Assembly: GCF_000721935.1 (NCBI RefSeq) | Contig: NZ_KL585386.1 | Location: 71,840 to 93,188 of the forward strand | From: Streptomyces sp. NRRL WC-3549 | GTDB lineage: Bacteria > Actinomycetota > Actinomycetes > Streptomycetales > Streptomycetaceae | Length of the DNA: 21,349 nucleotides | Reading direction: 5' to 3' | Shown here: piece by piece, positions 1 to 7,797 of the stretch | Layout: each line of letters begins with the position of its first letter | How positions within the stretch are numbered: the stretch's first letter is position 1 | Program-made: the position numbers and the translations under genes | The notes under the pieces: generated by a model | The model's input: the letters and a program-made list of their open reading frames with translations, nothing else | Told to the model about the DNA's origin: nothing | The model's database searches: none

Positions 1-21
1 AGAGATGTGTATAAGAGACAG
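1..21. other. Nextera/Tn5 mosaic-end adapter left at contig end
   Basis: Bases 3-21 are identical over all 19 positions to the Tn5/Nextera mosaic end used in tagmentation libraries. The genomic reading frame of the helicase begins right after it, and the adapter puts a TAA stop in that frame. Its translation in another frame gives the well-known MCIRDR-type artefact peptide at position 5. This is untrimmed library sequence, so nothing before base 22 should be read as genome. Confidence 0.97.
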
Positions 22-23
22 AC

Positions 24-1418
24 TACCAGCTGCGCGGACTGAACTGGCTGCACACCATGGCGTCGCTGGGGCTCGGCGGCTGCCTCGCGGACGACATGGG
101 GCTCGGCAAGACCATCACCCTCATCGCTCTCCATCTCCACCGTCAGGGTCTCGGGCCGGCTGCTGGTCCGACCCTCGTGGTGTGCCCGACGTCCCTGATG
201 GGCAACTGGCAGCGGGAGATCGAGAAGTTCGCCCCGGGCACGCCCGTCCGCCGCTTCCACGGCGCGTCACGGTGTCTCCAGGGCGTCGCTGACGGCGAGT
301 TCGTCCTGACCACCTACGGCACCATGCGCCTGGACGCGGCCCGGCTCGCGCGGACGCCCTGGGGCCTGGTCGTCGCGGACGAGGCCCAGCACGTCAAGAA
401 CCCGCACTCGGCGACCGCGAAACAGCTGCGGACGATCGGCGGGCGGGCGCGTGTCGCGCTCACCGGCACCCCCGTGGAGAACAACCTCTCGGAGCTGTGG
501 GCGATCCTCGACTGGACCACCCCCGGGCTGCTCGGCCGCCTGGGGACGTTCCGTGACCGGTACGCCAGCGCGGTGGAGGGCGGCGACGACCCGGCCGCCG
601 CCGAACGGCTGGCCTCGCTCGTCCGCCCGTTCCTGCTCCGCCGTCGCAAGTCCGACCCGGGCATCGCCCCGGAGCTGCCGCCCAAGACGGAGACGGACCG
701 CGCGGTCTCCCTCACCGCGGAGCAGACCGGCCTGTACGAGGCGGTGGTGCGGGAGACGCTGGCGGAGATCTCCGCCGCCGACGGCCTCACGCGCCGCGGA
801 CTCGTCATGAAGCTGCTCACCGCGCTCAAGCAGATCTGCAACCACCCTGCGCAGTACCTGAAGGAGGAGGACCCCCGGATCGCGGACCGGTCGGGGAAGG
901 TCGAGCTGCTGGACGAGCTGCTCGACACGATCCTGGCAGAGGGCGCGAGCGTCCTGGTGTTCACCCAGTACGTGCGGATGGCACGGCTGCTGGAGCGGCA
1001 TCTGGCCACGCGCGGAGTGCGGACCCAGTTCCTGCACGGGGGCACCCCGGTGGCCGAGCGGGAAGCCATGGTGAGCCGCTTCCAGGCGGGTGAGGCCCCG
1101 GTGTTCCTGCTGTCCCTGAAGGCCGCGGGTACGGGGCTCAACCTGACCCGGGCCGGTCATGTGGTGCACTTCGACCGCTGGTGGAACCCGGCGGTGGAGG
1201 CCCAGGCCACCGACCGCGCGTACCGGATCGGTCAGACGCAGCCGGTGCAGGTGCACCGGCTGATCGCCGAGGGGACCGTCGAGGACCGGATCGCCGGGAT
1301 GCTGGCACGCAAGCAGGGGCTGGCGGACGCGGTGCTCGGCACCGGGGAGAGCGCGCTGTCGGAACTGACGGACGCGGAACTGGCCGATCTGGTCGCACTT
1401 CGAGGGGGAGCACGATGA
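24..1418 (+). CDS. SNF2-family DEAD/DEAH-box helicase, 5'-truncated
   Basis: This is the C-terminal 464 residues of a Swi2/Snf2 ATPase, a dsDNA translocase. The frame is open straight from the adapter junction (YQLRGLNWLH...), so the gene is cut by the contig edge and the ATG at 57 is internal. Motifs in order are I (DDMGLGKT), II (DEAQ), III (LTGTP), V (AAGTGLNLT) and VI (ATDRAYRIGQ), so both RecA lobes are present. Bacterial relatives are typically about 900-1000 aa, so roughly half is missing, including the usual N-terminal SNF2-associated domain. The stop overlaps the start of the SWIM zinc-finger gene (ATGA), which implies translational coupling. This helicase/SWIM pairing is common in actinobacteria. 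A role in DNA repair or chromatin-like remodelling is inferred only. Confidence 0.95.
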   Translation, partial: YQLRGLNWLHTMASLGLGGCLADDMGLGKTITLIALHLHRQGLGPAAGPTLVVCPTSLMGNWQREIEKFAPGTPVRRFHGASRCLQGVADGEFVLTTYGTMRLDAARLARTPWGLVVADEAQHVKNPHSATAKQLRTIGGRARVALTGTPVENNLSELWAILDWTTPGLLGRLGTFRDRYASAVEGGDDPAAAERLASLVRPFLLRRRKSDPGIAPELPPKTETDRAVSLTAEQTGLYEAVVRETLAEISAADGLTRRGLVMKLLTALKQICNHPAQYLKEEDPRIADRSGKVELLDELLDTILAEGASVLVFTQYVRMARLLERHLATRGVRTQFLHGGTPVAEREAMVSRFQAGEAPVFLLSLKAAGTGLNLTRAGHVVHFDRWWNPAVEAQATDRAYRIGQTQPVQVHRLIAEGTVEDRIAGMLARKQGLADAVLGTGESALSELTDAELADLVALRGGAR

Positions 1419-2710
1419 ACGACGGCCTCGACGAACCGGAGCGTACGTTCGCCGCGATGTCTCCCGCGCCGGGACGCGGTTTCGCGTCGTCCTGGTGGGG
1501 GCGGGCGTGGCTGAAGGCGCTGGAGGAGACCGCGCTGGACGGCCGGCAGCTCAAACAGGGACGCCGGCTGGCCCGGGAGGGCCGGGTGGGCGCGGTCTCG
1601 GTCCGGCCCGGCCGGATCACGGCCGTCGTCCAGGAGCGCGATGCGACGGTGCACCGCAGCGACGTGCTGCTCCAGCGCCTGAGCGAGGAGGAGTGGGACC
1701 GCTTCCTGGACATGGCGTCCGAACGGTCCGGGCACATCGCGGCGTTGCTCGACCGGGAGATGCCCACCCACCTGGTGGAGGACGCGGCGGCTGCCGGGGT
1801 CCACCTGCTTCCCGGGATCGGGGACCTGGAGCCCGAGTGCGCCTGCGAGGCGTGGGACCACTGCGCCCATACGGGAGCCCTGTGCTACCAGGTGGCGCGG
1901 CTGCTGGACCACGATCCGTTCGTCCTGCTGCTGTTGCGGGGCCGGTCGGAGCGGCGGCTGCTCGACGAGCTGCAGGCGCGCAGCGCCGCCCGGGTCCTCC
2001 GTGAACCCCAGGACGGCAGGAGGGTGCCCGCCGGTCCGCCGGCCGGCGTCCGGGCCGACGAGGCGTTCGCGGCGCGGGACATCCTGCCGCCGCTGCCCGC
2101 TCCCCCTCCGCTGCCCCCGTCGCCGGGCTCTCCCCCGTCGCTGGACACGGAGGCCGCTCCGGCGGCGGACGTGGATCCCGCGGCGCTGGAGGTACTGGCG
2201 GCGGACAGCGCGGTTCGCGCCTTCGCGATGCTGGCGGACGCCCTGTCAGACCGTCACGCACTGCGTCCTCCGGCTCCGGAGCCGACCCCGGACCAGGACG
2301 CCGTACGGCTGGCCGTCGCGGCCCGGTCCGACGCGCGCGTCCTGGCCCGCATCGCCAGCACCTCGGGACGGCAGCATGCCGACCTCGACGCCGCCGTGTC
2401 GGCCTGGCGGTACGGCGGGGCCGCGGCGCTGGCCGTGTACGACGAGAAATGGACACCCGACCCGCGGGAACTCGCACGGGCCCGGGCGCGGCTCGCCGCC
2501 GCCTGGGAGGACGGCGAGAGCCCCCGGCTGAGGCAGGCGCACAACCGCTGGACCGTGGTGGGCGCCGACGCGCAGCTGCGGTACGGCCGGGAGGGTCGCT
2601 GGTGGCCCTACCGCAGGGAGCGGGGCCGCTGGGTCCCGGCCGGACCGGCGGACGACGATCCGGCGGCCGCGCTGGCCGGCGTCCCGGCCGGCCCGTCGGC
2701 GGAGGTCTGA
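1415..2710 (+). CDS. SWIM zinc-finger protein, partner of the SNF2 helicase
   Basis: A 431-aa protein. The ATG at 1415 is chosen because it overlaps the helicase stop by 4 nt and has a GGGGGAG ribosome binding site 4 nt upstream. The frame stays open further upstream, inside the helicase, with no better start. Residues 142-152 form a SWIM finger of pattern C-x-C-x5-C-x-H (C142, C144, C150, H152), a fold that binds DNA or protein. A conserved N-terminal region (FASSWWGRAWLKALE) is typical of actinobacterial SWIM proteins paired with SNF2 ATPases. A Pro/Ala-rich linker around residues 220-255 leads to an Ala/Arg-rich helical C-terminal half ending in a Trp-rich segment. It probably forms a complex with the upstream helicase; the biological process is unknown. 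Confidence 0.9.
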   Translation: MNDGLDEPERTFAAMSPAPGRGFASSWWGRAWLKALEETALDGRQLKQGRRLAREGRVGAVSVRPGRITAVVQERDATVHRSDVLLQRLSEEEWDRFLDMASERSGHIAALLDREMPTHLVEDAAAAGVHLLPGIGDLEPECACEAWDHCAHTGALCYQVARLLDHDPFVLLLLRGRSERRLLDELQARSAARVLREPQDGRRVPAGPPAGVRADEAFAARDILPPLPAPPPLPPSPGSPPSLDTEAAPAADVDPAALEVLAADSAVRAFAMLADALSDRHALRPPAPEPTPDQDAVRLAVAARSDARVLARIASTSGRQHADLDAAVSAWRYGGAAALAVYDEKWTPDPRELARARARLAAAWEDGESPRLRQAHNRWTVVGADAQLRYGREGRWWPYRRERGRWVPAGPADDDPAAALAGVPAGPSAEV

Positions 2711-2879
2711 GGGGACGGGGCGGGGCGGGCCGTGCGCGGCTCAGCCCCCGCCGCCGTCTTCCGCCGCCCGCGTCACGGCCGTACGGTGGGGCGGCCCGGA
2801 ACCGGACGACGCGGTCCGGAGTACGGACACCGCCCAGCAGGCGCGACCTCGGTCGCCCTCCCCCACGACAGGAGTACCG

Positions 2880-3461
2880 ATGCACCGCAGGAGACTTCTT
2901 CAGGGCGCCGCGGTCACGGCCACCGCGGCGCTGTTACCCGCCTCGGTCCGCGCCGTGGCCGCCTCCACGGCCGACACGGACTACGCCCTGGCCCACTCGG
3001 CCCCGGCGTCCACCTCCAACTACACGGCGTCGGACCGCCCTTCCGCCTACCCGGTCGACTTCGTCGTCATCCACGTCGCCCAGGAGACGTTCACCGACAC
3101 CGTGAACATCTTCAAGAACCCGGCCAAACAGGTGTCCGCCCATTACGTGGTGCGCTCGGGGGACGGGTACGTCGCCCAGTGCGTGCGTGAGAAGGATGTC
3201 GCCTGGCACGCCGGCAACTGGGACTACAACACCCGCAGCATCGGCATCGAGCACGAGGGCTGGGTGGACCAGCCCTCGTACTTCACCCATGCCATGTACG
3301 AGCAGTCGGCCCGGCTCACGGCGGACATCTGCGACCGGCACGGTCTGCCCAAGGACCGAGCCCACATCATCGGCCACCACGAGGTTCCCGGCAGCGACCA
3401 CACCGACCCGGGGGTGAACTGGGACTGGGTGCGCTACGTACGCCTGGTGAACCTGCTGTGA
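2880..3461 (+). CDS. Tat-exported N-acetylmuramoyl-L-alanine amidase (Amidase_2/PGRP-like)
   Basis: A 193-aa secreted enzyme predicted to cut the MurNAc-L-Ala amide bond of peptidoglycan. The N-terminus HRRRLLQGAAVTA is a twin-arginine signal peptide, with cleavage likely near residues 25-31. The Amidase_2 domain spans about 55-190. Expected zinc ligands by comparison with AmpD/T7 lysozyme are H65, H166 and D176 (in HTDPG), and E124 in SIGIEHEG is the likely catalytic acid. A GGAG ribosome binding site lies 5 nt upstream of the ATG. The 169-nt gap from the SWIM gene suggests its own promoter, although no clear -10/-35 is visible. There is no cell-wall-binding domain. The role may be autolysis, remodelling or attack on competitors; the sequence does not decide. 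Confidence 0.92.
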   Translation: MHRRRLLQGAAVTATAALLPASVRAVAASTADTDYALAHSAPASTSNYTASDRPSAYPVDFVVIHVAQETFTDTVNIFKNPAKQVSAHYVVRSGDGYVAQCVREKDVAWHAGNWDYNTRSIGIEHEGWVDQPSYFTHAMYEQSARLTADICDRHGLPKDRAHIIGHHEVPGSDHTDPGVNWDWVRYVRLVNLL

Positions 3462-3502
3462 CGTCCTGATTGGCCCGGGGCCGGCGGGGGAAGGCGTCGC
3501 AC

Positions 3503-4984
3503 ATGCGCATGGATCACACGCAAGCGCCCGTACTGGAAGCACTCGCCGCATACCAGGAGAGGAAGCAGCTCGGCTTCTCGCCGCCGGGGCACAAACACGC
3601 CCGGGGCGCCGCACCGGAGGTGCGTGCCGTCCTGGGCGACGCCGTGTTCCTCGGCGACGTCCTCGCCAGCGGTGGCCTGGACGACCGCAGGACACGCTCG
3701 GGGGTCCTCCAGCGGGCCGAGGAGCTGATGGCGGACGCCGTTCACGCGGAGCACACCTTCTTCTCCACCTGCGGCAGCTCCCTCTCCGTCAAGGCGGCCA
3801 TGCTCAGCGTGGCCTGGCACGGTGAGAAGCTCCTGGTCGGCCGGGACGCCCACAAGTCGGTGGTGGCGGGTCTGATCCTCTCCGGGATCGAGCCCGTCTG
3901 GATCGACCCGCAGTGGGACGCCGAACGGCACCTGGCCCACGCCCCGTCGGCGGAGGCGTACGAGCAGGCGTTCCAGGAGCACCCGGATGCCCGGGGCGCC
4001 CTGGTGACGAGTCCGACCCCGTACGGTTCCACCGCCGACCTGGCGGCCATCGCCGAGGTGTGCCACCGCCGAGGCCGACCCCTGGTCGTCGACGAGGCGT
4101 GGGGCGCGCATCTGCCCTTCCACCCCGGCCTGCCGTCCTGGGCCATGGACGCGGGGGCGGACGTCTGTGTCACCAGCATCCACAAAATGGGCAGCGGCCT
4201 GGAGCAGGGCTCGGTCTTCCACCTCCAGGGCGACCTCGTCGACCACGACACGCTGGCCTCGCGCGCGGACCTGCTGGGCACGACGAGCCCCTCGGTACTG
4301 CTGTACGCGGGCATCGACGGCTGGCGCCGCCAGATGGTCTCGGACGGCCAGGCCCTGCTGACCGGAGCGCTGGACCTCGCGGCCAGGGTCCGGCAGGAGA
4401 TCGAGGGCATCGGCGGTATGCACGTCAACGACCGTGCCGACTTCTGCGGGCCCGGCGCGGGCGAGGACTTCGACCCGCTGCCGGTCGTCATCGACATCAC
4501 CGGGCTCGGCACCTCCGGCTACCGGGCGGCCGACTGGCTGCGGGAGAACCACCACATCGACCTGCACCTGGTCGACCACCGCAGGATCAGCGCGCAGCTC
4601 ACCCACGCCGACGACGCGGAGACGGCCGGGCGCCTGCTCACCGCCCTGCGTGAGCTGGCCGGCACCGCGCATTCGCTCGGCTCCGGTCCGGAGATGGTGA
4701 TCCCCTCCCCCGCCGAGCTGAGGCAGCCCCAGGTGTGTCTGCCACGCGACGCCTACTTCTCGGCCGTCGAGGACATCCCGGTCGAGGAGGCGGTGGGGCG
4801 GGTCGCCGCCGAAATGGTGACCCCGTATCCACCGGGCATCCCTGCCGTCGTGCCCGGCGAGCGGCTGACCGAGCCGGTTCTGCGTTACCTGCTCACGGGG
4901 ATCGAGGCGGGGATGAACGTCCCGGACCCCGCCGACCCCCGGCTGCGCACGGTCCGTGTCTGCGCCGACGGCGAGGGCCCCTGA
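3503..4984 (+). CDS. Orn/Lys/Arg decarboxylase, fold-type I PLP enzyme, short form
   Basis: A 493-aa PLP-dependent amino-acid decarboxylase. SIHKMGSG carries the Schiff-base lysine K228, VVDEAWGAH supplies D198 for the pyridine nitrogen, and RDAHKS (H117) is the ring-stacking region. The length matches the compact Gram-positive forms that lack the N-terminal response-regulator-like wing of the roughly 715-aa enterobacterial enzymes. The start is ATG 3503, with GGGGGAAGG 8-9 nt upstream; a TTG at 3470 is less likely. Whether the substrate is arginine, lysine or ornithine cannot be read from the sequence. It converges on the efflux-pump gene with only 12 nt between stops. Confidence 0.9.
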   Translation: MRMDHTQAPVLEALAAYQERKQLGFSPPGHKHARGAAPEVRAVLGDAVFLGDVLASGGLDDRRTRSGVLQRAEELMADAVHAEHTFFSTCGSSLSVKAAMLSVAWHGEKLLVGRDAHKSVVAGLILSGIEPVWIDPQWDAERHLAHAPSAEAYEQAFQEHPDARGALVTSPTPYGSTADLAAIAEVCHRRGRPLVVDEAWGAHLPFHPGLPSWAMDAGADVCVTSIHKMGSGLEQGSVFHLQGDLVDHDTLASRADLLGTTSPSVLLYAGIDGWRRQMVSDGQALLTGALDLAARVRQEIEGIGGMHVNDRADFCGPGAGEDFDPLPVVIDITGLGTSGYRAADWLRENHHIDLHLVDHRRISAQLTHADDAETAGRLLTALRELAGTAHSLGSGPEMVIPSPAELRQPQVCLPRDAYFSAVEDIPVEEAVGRVAAEMVTPYPPGIPAVVPGERLTEPVLRYLLTGIEAGMNVPDPADPRLRTVRVCADGEGP

Positions 4985-4996
4985 GACCGGTCGCCG

Positions 4997-6640
4997 TCAG
5001 CTCCCGGGCGGTTCCCTGCCGCTGCGCGGACCGCGCTCGTGGGCGCCCCCAAAGGCCCCCGGCCGGTCCGCTCCGCCGGGCTCGGATGCCGGTTCGGCCT
5101 CGGGCACCACGGCTCCGCCCCGCAACCGCTCCAGGTCCGACGCGCGCACCTGGACCACGAACAGGGCCACCAGTGCGGCGACGATCGCGAACACGACGGC
5201 GACGACGAAGGCGGTCGACACCCCCGAGGCCAGCACATGGTCGCTCCACGGGTGCGGGAGCTGCCGGGTCCGCCGGAACGCGAGTTGCTGTGCGGGGGTC
5301 GCCTGGGACAGGAAGCGGGGGATCTGGTCGGTGGCCTCGTTGCGGCTGGCCGTACCGAACACGGTGACCAGGATCGACAGCCCGAGGGAACCGCCCACCT
5401 GCTGCGATGCGTTGAGGAGCCCGGACGCCGCCCCCGCCTCCCGGGGCACCACGCCGGAGACGGCCATCAGGGTCAGGGACACGAACTGCATGCCCATACC
5501 GGTTCCGAAGACGAGGATCGGTCCGAGGATGCTCCCCGCGTACGTGCTGTGGGCGTCGGCGCGCGAGAGCCACGCCAGTCCGCCCGCGACGAGGATCGCG
5601 CCGGTCACCATGAACGGCTTCGGGCCCCACCTGGGCAGCAGCCGTGAGGCGAATCCGGCGCTGACGGCGACGAGCACGCTCACGGGGAGGAAGGCGAGGC
5701 CGGCGCGCAGGGGGCTGAAGCCCAGGACGTTCTGTACGAACAGGGTGAGGAAGAAGAACATCCCGAACATCGCCGCGGCGAGGCAGAGCATCATCCCGTA
5801 CGCCCCGGCGCGGTTGCGGTCACGGAACATCCGCAGGGGCGTGATGGGCTGCTTCGACCGGCGTTCCACCGCGATGAAGAGGGCGAGGAAGACCACGGCC
5901 CCCACGAACGCCGCGATGGTCAGCGGGTTGCTCCAGCCGTCCTCCGACGCACGGATGAAGCCGTAGACGAGCAGCACCATGCCGAGCGTGGACATAAGGG
6001 CGCCCAGGAGGTCGAAATTCCCCGGGTGGCGTTCGGACTCCCGGATGTGGCGCGGAGTCGCCAGGGCGATGAGTACGCCGATGGGGACGTTGACGAAGAG
6101 GACCCATCGCCAGTCGAGCCACTCCACGAGCACCCCGCCCGCCAGCAGACCGATCGCGCTGCCGCCCGCCGACACGGCGGCGAACACCCCGAACGCCCTG
6201 TTCCGCTCAGGGCCCTCACCGAAGTTGGTGGTGATGAGCGAGAGGGCCGTCGGGGACGCGATCGCGCCACCGATCCCTTGCAGGGCCCGCGCGGCGAGCA
6301 ACTGCCAGGATTCCTGCGAGAGTCCGCCGAGCAGCGAGGCCAGCACGAAGAGCAGGACTCCGAAGATGAAGACCCTCCGGCGCCCGAGGATGTCTCCGAG
6401 CCGCCCGCCGAGCAGAAGGAGCCCACCGAACGTCAGGGTGTAGGCGTTGACCACCCAGGACAGGTTCTCGGTCGAGAACCCCAGGGCTCTCTGCATGTGC
6501 GGCAGAGCGATGTTCACGATGGTGACGTCGAGGACCACCATCAGCTGGCACGAGGCGATGACGAGCAGAGCGATTCCCTTGCCGTGGCCCCGCTCCGGGG
6601 TGCCGGCAGTTCGTGGGGACGCCGCTTGGGATTCGGTCAT
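4997..6640 (-). CDS. DHA2-family (EmrB/QacA-type) drug:H+ antiporter
   Basis: An MFS transporter of about 547 aa with some 14 hydrophobic segments. Signature motifs visible are LDVTIVNIALP (motif D1, residues 37-47) and GGRLGDILGRRRVF (motif A, 78-91). An extra membrane segment near residues 470-500 is followed by a charged, Gly/Pro-rich cytoplasmic tail. The start at 6640 (MTESQAASP) is preferred by family resemblance; an in-frame ATG at 6688 would add 16 residues, and neither has a strong ribosome binding site. It likely exports hydrophobic or cationic compounds. No TetR/MarR regulator is adjacent, so the substrate and control are unknown. Confidence 0.92.
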   Translation of the reverse strand: MTESQAASPRTAGTPERGHGKGIALLVIASCQLMVVLDVTIVNIALPHMQRALGFSTENLSWVVNAYTLTFGGLLLLGGRLGDILGRRRVFIFGVLLFVLASLLGGLSQESWQLLAARALQGIGGAIASPTALSLITTNFGEGPERNRAFGVFAAVSAGGSAIGLLAGGVLVEWLDWRWVLFVNVPIGVLIALATPRHIRESERHPGNFDLLGALMSTLGMVLLVYGFIRASEDGWSNPLTIAAFVGAVVFLALFIAVERRSKQPITPLRMFRDRNRAGAYGMMLCLAAAMFGMFFFLTLFVQNVLGFSPLRAGLAFLPVSVLVAVSAGFASRLLPRWGPKPFMVTGAILVAGGLAWLSRADAHSTYAGSILGPILVFGTGMGMQFVSLTLMAVSGVVPREAGAASGLLNASQQVGGSLGLSILVTVFGTASRNEATDQIPRFLSQATPAQQLAFRRTRQLPHPWSDHVLASGVSTAFVVAVVFAIVAALVALFVVQVRASDLERLRGGAVVPEAEPASEPGGADRPGAFGGAHERGPRSGREPPGS

Positions 6641-6697
6641 GGCATGCACGCGATTCCGCGGATGAGGGAGTGGTTCATTTCCGCTCATCCGACGGTA

Positions 6698-6753
6698 GGT
6701 CCCGCCCGTCCACCCAGCGAATCGATCACCGCGGGCCGGTGGCGGGCGGGACC
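6698..6753. terminator. Long hairpin after the LPMO gene
   Basis: The arms GGTCCCGCCCG (6698-6708) and CGGGCGGGACC (6743-6753) are perfect complements over 11 bp. They continue inward with CCACC (6710-6714) and GGTGG (6738-6742) after a one-base bulge. The result is a 16-bp stem with a loop of about 23 nt. It lies just after the LPMO stop in the minus-strand sense. No U-tract follows, which is normal for high-GC actinobacteria. It also sits directly upstream of the efflux-pump start, so a regulatory role there is possible. Confidence 0.72.
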
Positions 6754-6760
6754 GCCACGA

Positions 6761-7375
6761 TCAGCCGAAGTTCACGTCACTGCACAGGAAGTACGTCTGG
6801 TCCATGTGCGACGCCTGCCAGATCGTGTAGACGACGTGGCGGCCGCTGTAACCCGACGTGCTCACAGGGATCTCGTAGGCCTGGCCGGGCCCGTAGCGTC
6901 CGGTCTCGGCGACCAGTTCGAGGGCGCTCCAGGTGAGGGGCTGGGCGGTGGGGTCGAAGCCCTGCTCGGTGACGTACACCTGGAAGTAGTCGGCGCCGTG
7001 GCCGGCCTGGTCCTCCAGCCTCACGGTGAAGTCGTCGGCGACGTCCGTGGTCCGCCAGGCGCCCACGGTGTCCAGCGCGTCGTACCGGCCACTCTCGGTC
7101 CGGCCGCCGCTGCACAGCTGCCCGTCGGGGATCACGGCCGGGAAGTTGCCGGCGGACTCGTTGCGGTACAGGCCGTTCCAGTTCCACATGGCGTTCGGAT
7201 CGGCCTGCCACGCCTGCCAGCACATCGGGTCTTCCTGCGCCATGGCCGGGTTCTGGAAGTCACTGCCCCAGCGGAGCCAGCAGCCGTAGTTGCGGGAGGC
7301 CGGGTCGACGACGGAGCCGTGTGCCTGGGCCGTACCCGTCCACGGCAGCAGACAGAGCGCGGCGGCCAGGAACAC
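6761..7375 (-). CDS. AA10 lytic polysaccharide monooxygenase (cellulose/chitin-active type), secreted
   Basis: A copper-dependent enzyme that oxidatively cleaves crystalline polysaccharides. Sec signal residues 1-18 end in AQA, so the mature protein begins with H19 (HGSVVDPASRNYGCW). H19 and H126 form the histidine brace, and F196 in QTYFLCSD is the likely axial residue. It is a single catalytic domain with no carbohydrate-binding module. From recalled family sequences it most resembles Streptomyces LPMO10B-like enzymes, reported as C1/C4 cellulose- and chitin-oxidising; this is not database-checked. The GTG at 7375 gives a signal without a positively charged n-region. The frame is open upstream to 7457, but the only useful alternative is CTG 7393 (MTRLGGVF...). 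A CebR-type box lies upstream, suggesting cellobiose-responsive control. Confidence 0.93.
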   Translation of the reverse strand: MFLAAALCLLPWTGTAQAHGSVVDPASRNYGCWLRWGSDFQNPAMAQEDPMCWQAWQADPNAMWNWNGLYRNESAGNFPAVIPDGQLCSGGRTESGRYDALDTVGAWRTTDVADDFTVRLEDQAGHGADYFQVYVTEQGFDPTAQPLTWSALELVAETGRYGPGQAYEIPVSTSGYSGRHVVYTIWQASHMDQTYFLCSDVNFG

Positions 7376-7424
7376 GCCGCCCAGCCGTGTCAGCCAGCCG
7401 GGTAATTTGATGGGGGCATGACAA

Positions 7425-7430
7425 ATTATG
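7425..7430 (-). promoter_or_regulatory. Candidate -10 (CATAAT) for the LPMO gene
   Basis: In minus-strand sense CATAAT lies 50-55 nt upstream of the GTG start, in an AT-rich patch (7403-7436) that stands out from the surrounding GC. No good -35 is seen at the right spacing. The assignment rests only on the hexamer and the local base composition. Confidence 0.3.
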
Positions 7431-7468
7431 TGCGATCTCCATCCGCAGCGAGGGAATCACTGGTGGCG

Positions 7469-7482
7469 TGGGAGCGCTCCCG
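7469..7482. promoter_or_regulatory. CebR-type operator upstream of the LPMO gene
   Basis: TGGGAGCGCTCCCG matches the published Streptomyces CebR box TGGGAGCGCTCCCA at 13 of 14 positions and contains a perfect 12-bp palindrome (7470-7481). Flanking GCG/CGC extends the dyad. CebR is the LacI-family repressor released by cellobiose or cellotriose. The site lies 94 bp upstream of the LPMO start codon, between that gene and its upstream neighbour on the same strand. An oxidative polysaccharide-degrading enzyme fits the CebR regulon. Confidence 0.85.
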
Positions 7483-7545
7483 CGCCATCAGGGCTCTGCC
7501 CCGCCGCACACGCCTCAAACCTCACGGCGGCGACCCGTCCGGCGG

Positions 7546-7701
7546 TCACCAGTAGTGCCGACGGCCCCCGATCGCGTGGCCCAGTGCCCCCAGGAGCCAC
7601 AAGGCGGCTCCGACGGCCAGCAGGATGATGCCGATCGTCCACAACACACCGATACCGGCCACCAGGCCGATGACAAGGAGGATCAATCCGACGATGATCA
7701 T
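7546..7701 (-). CDS. 51-aa hydrophobic membrane peptide (DUF6131-like)
   Basis: A small protein of two closely packed hydrophobic stretches, about residues 2-19 and 21-43, ending in GGRRHYW. It resembles the short actinobacterial DUF6131-type membrane peptides. The start is ATG 7701, with an excellent GGAGGAA ribosome binding site 5 nt upstream, so the long upstream extension of the frame is not coding. The function is unknown. It is probably an independent unit, with 170 bp to the LPMO gene and 218 bp to gvpK. Confidence 0.8.
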   Translation of the reverse strand: MIIVGLILLVIGLVAGIGVLWTIGIILLAVGAALWLLGALGHAIGGRRHYW

Positions 7702-7762
7702 GGCTTCCTCCGCCCGTACAGCCCTCGGCATTCCGAAGACATCTACGAGGATAGACCCGTTC

Positions 7763-7788
7763 AGGACCGTTATGGGAGTAAATGTTCC
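7763..7788 (-). promoter_or_regulatory. Possible ECF-sigma promoter for the 51-aa membrane peptide
   Basis: In minus-strand sense GGAAC (7784-7788) is followed after 16 nt by GTCCT (7763-7767), an arrangement like ECF-type -35/-10 elements (GGAAC-N16-GTC). It lies about 60 nt upstream of the start at 7701, within a locally AT-richer stretch. The short degenerate motif makes this tentative. Confidence 0.3.
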
Positions 7789-7797
7789 GGTGGTAGA

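Noticed and set aside
267..1256. A 329-aa minus-strand ORF antisense to the helicase
   Set aside because: The helicase motifs on the plus strand explain this sequence fully.
1617..2885. A 422-aa minus-strand ORF antisense to the SWIM gene
   Set aside because: Pro/Arg low complexity typical of antisense of high-GC genes; no recognisable domain.
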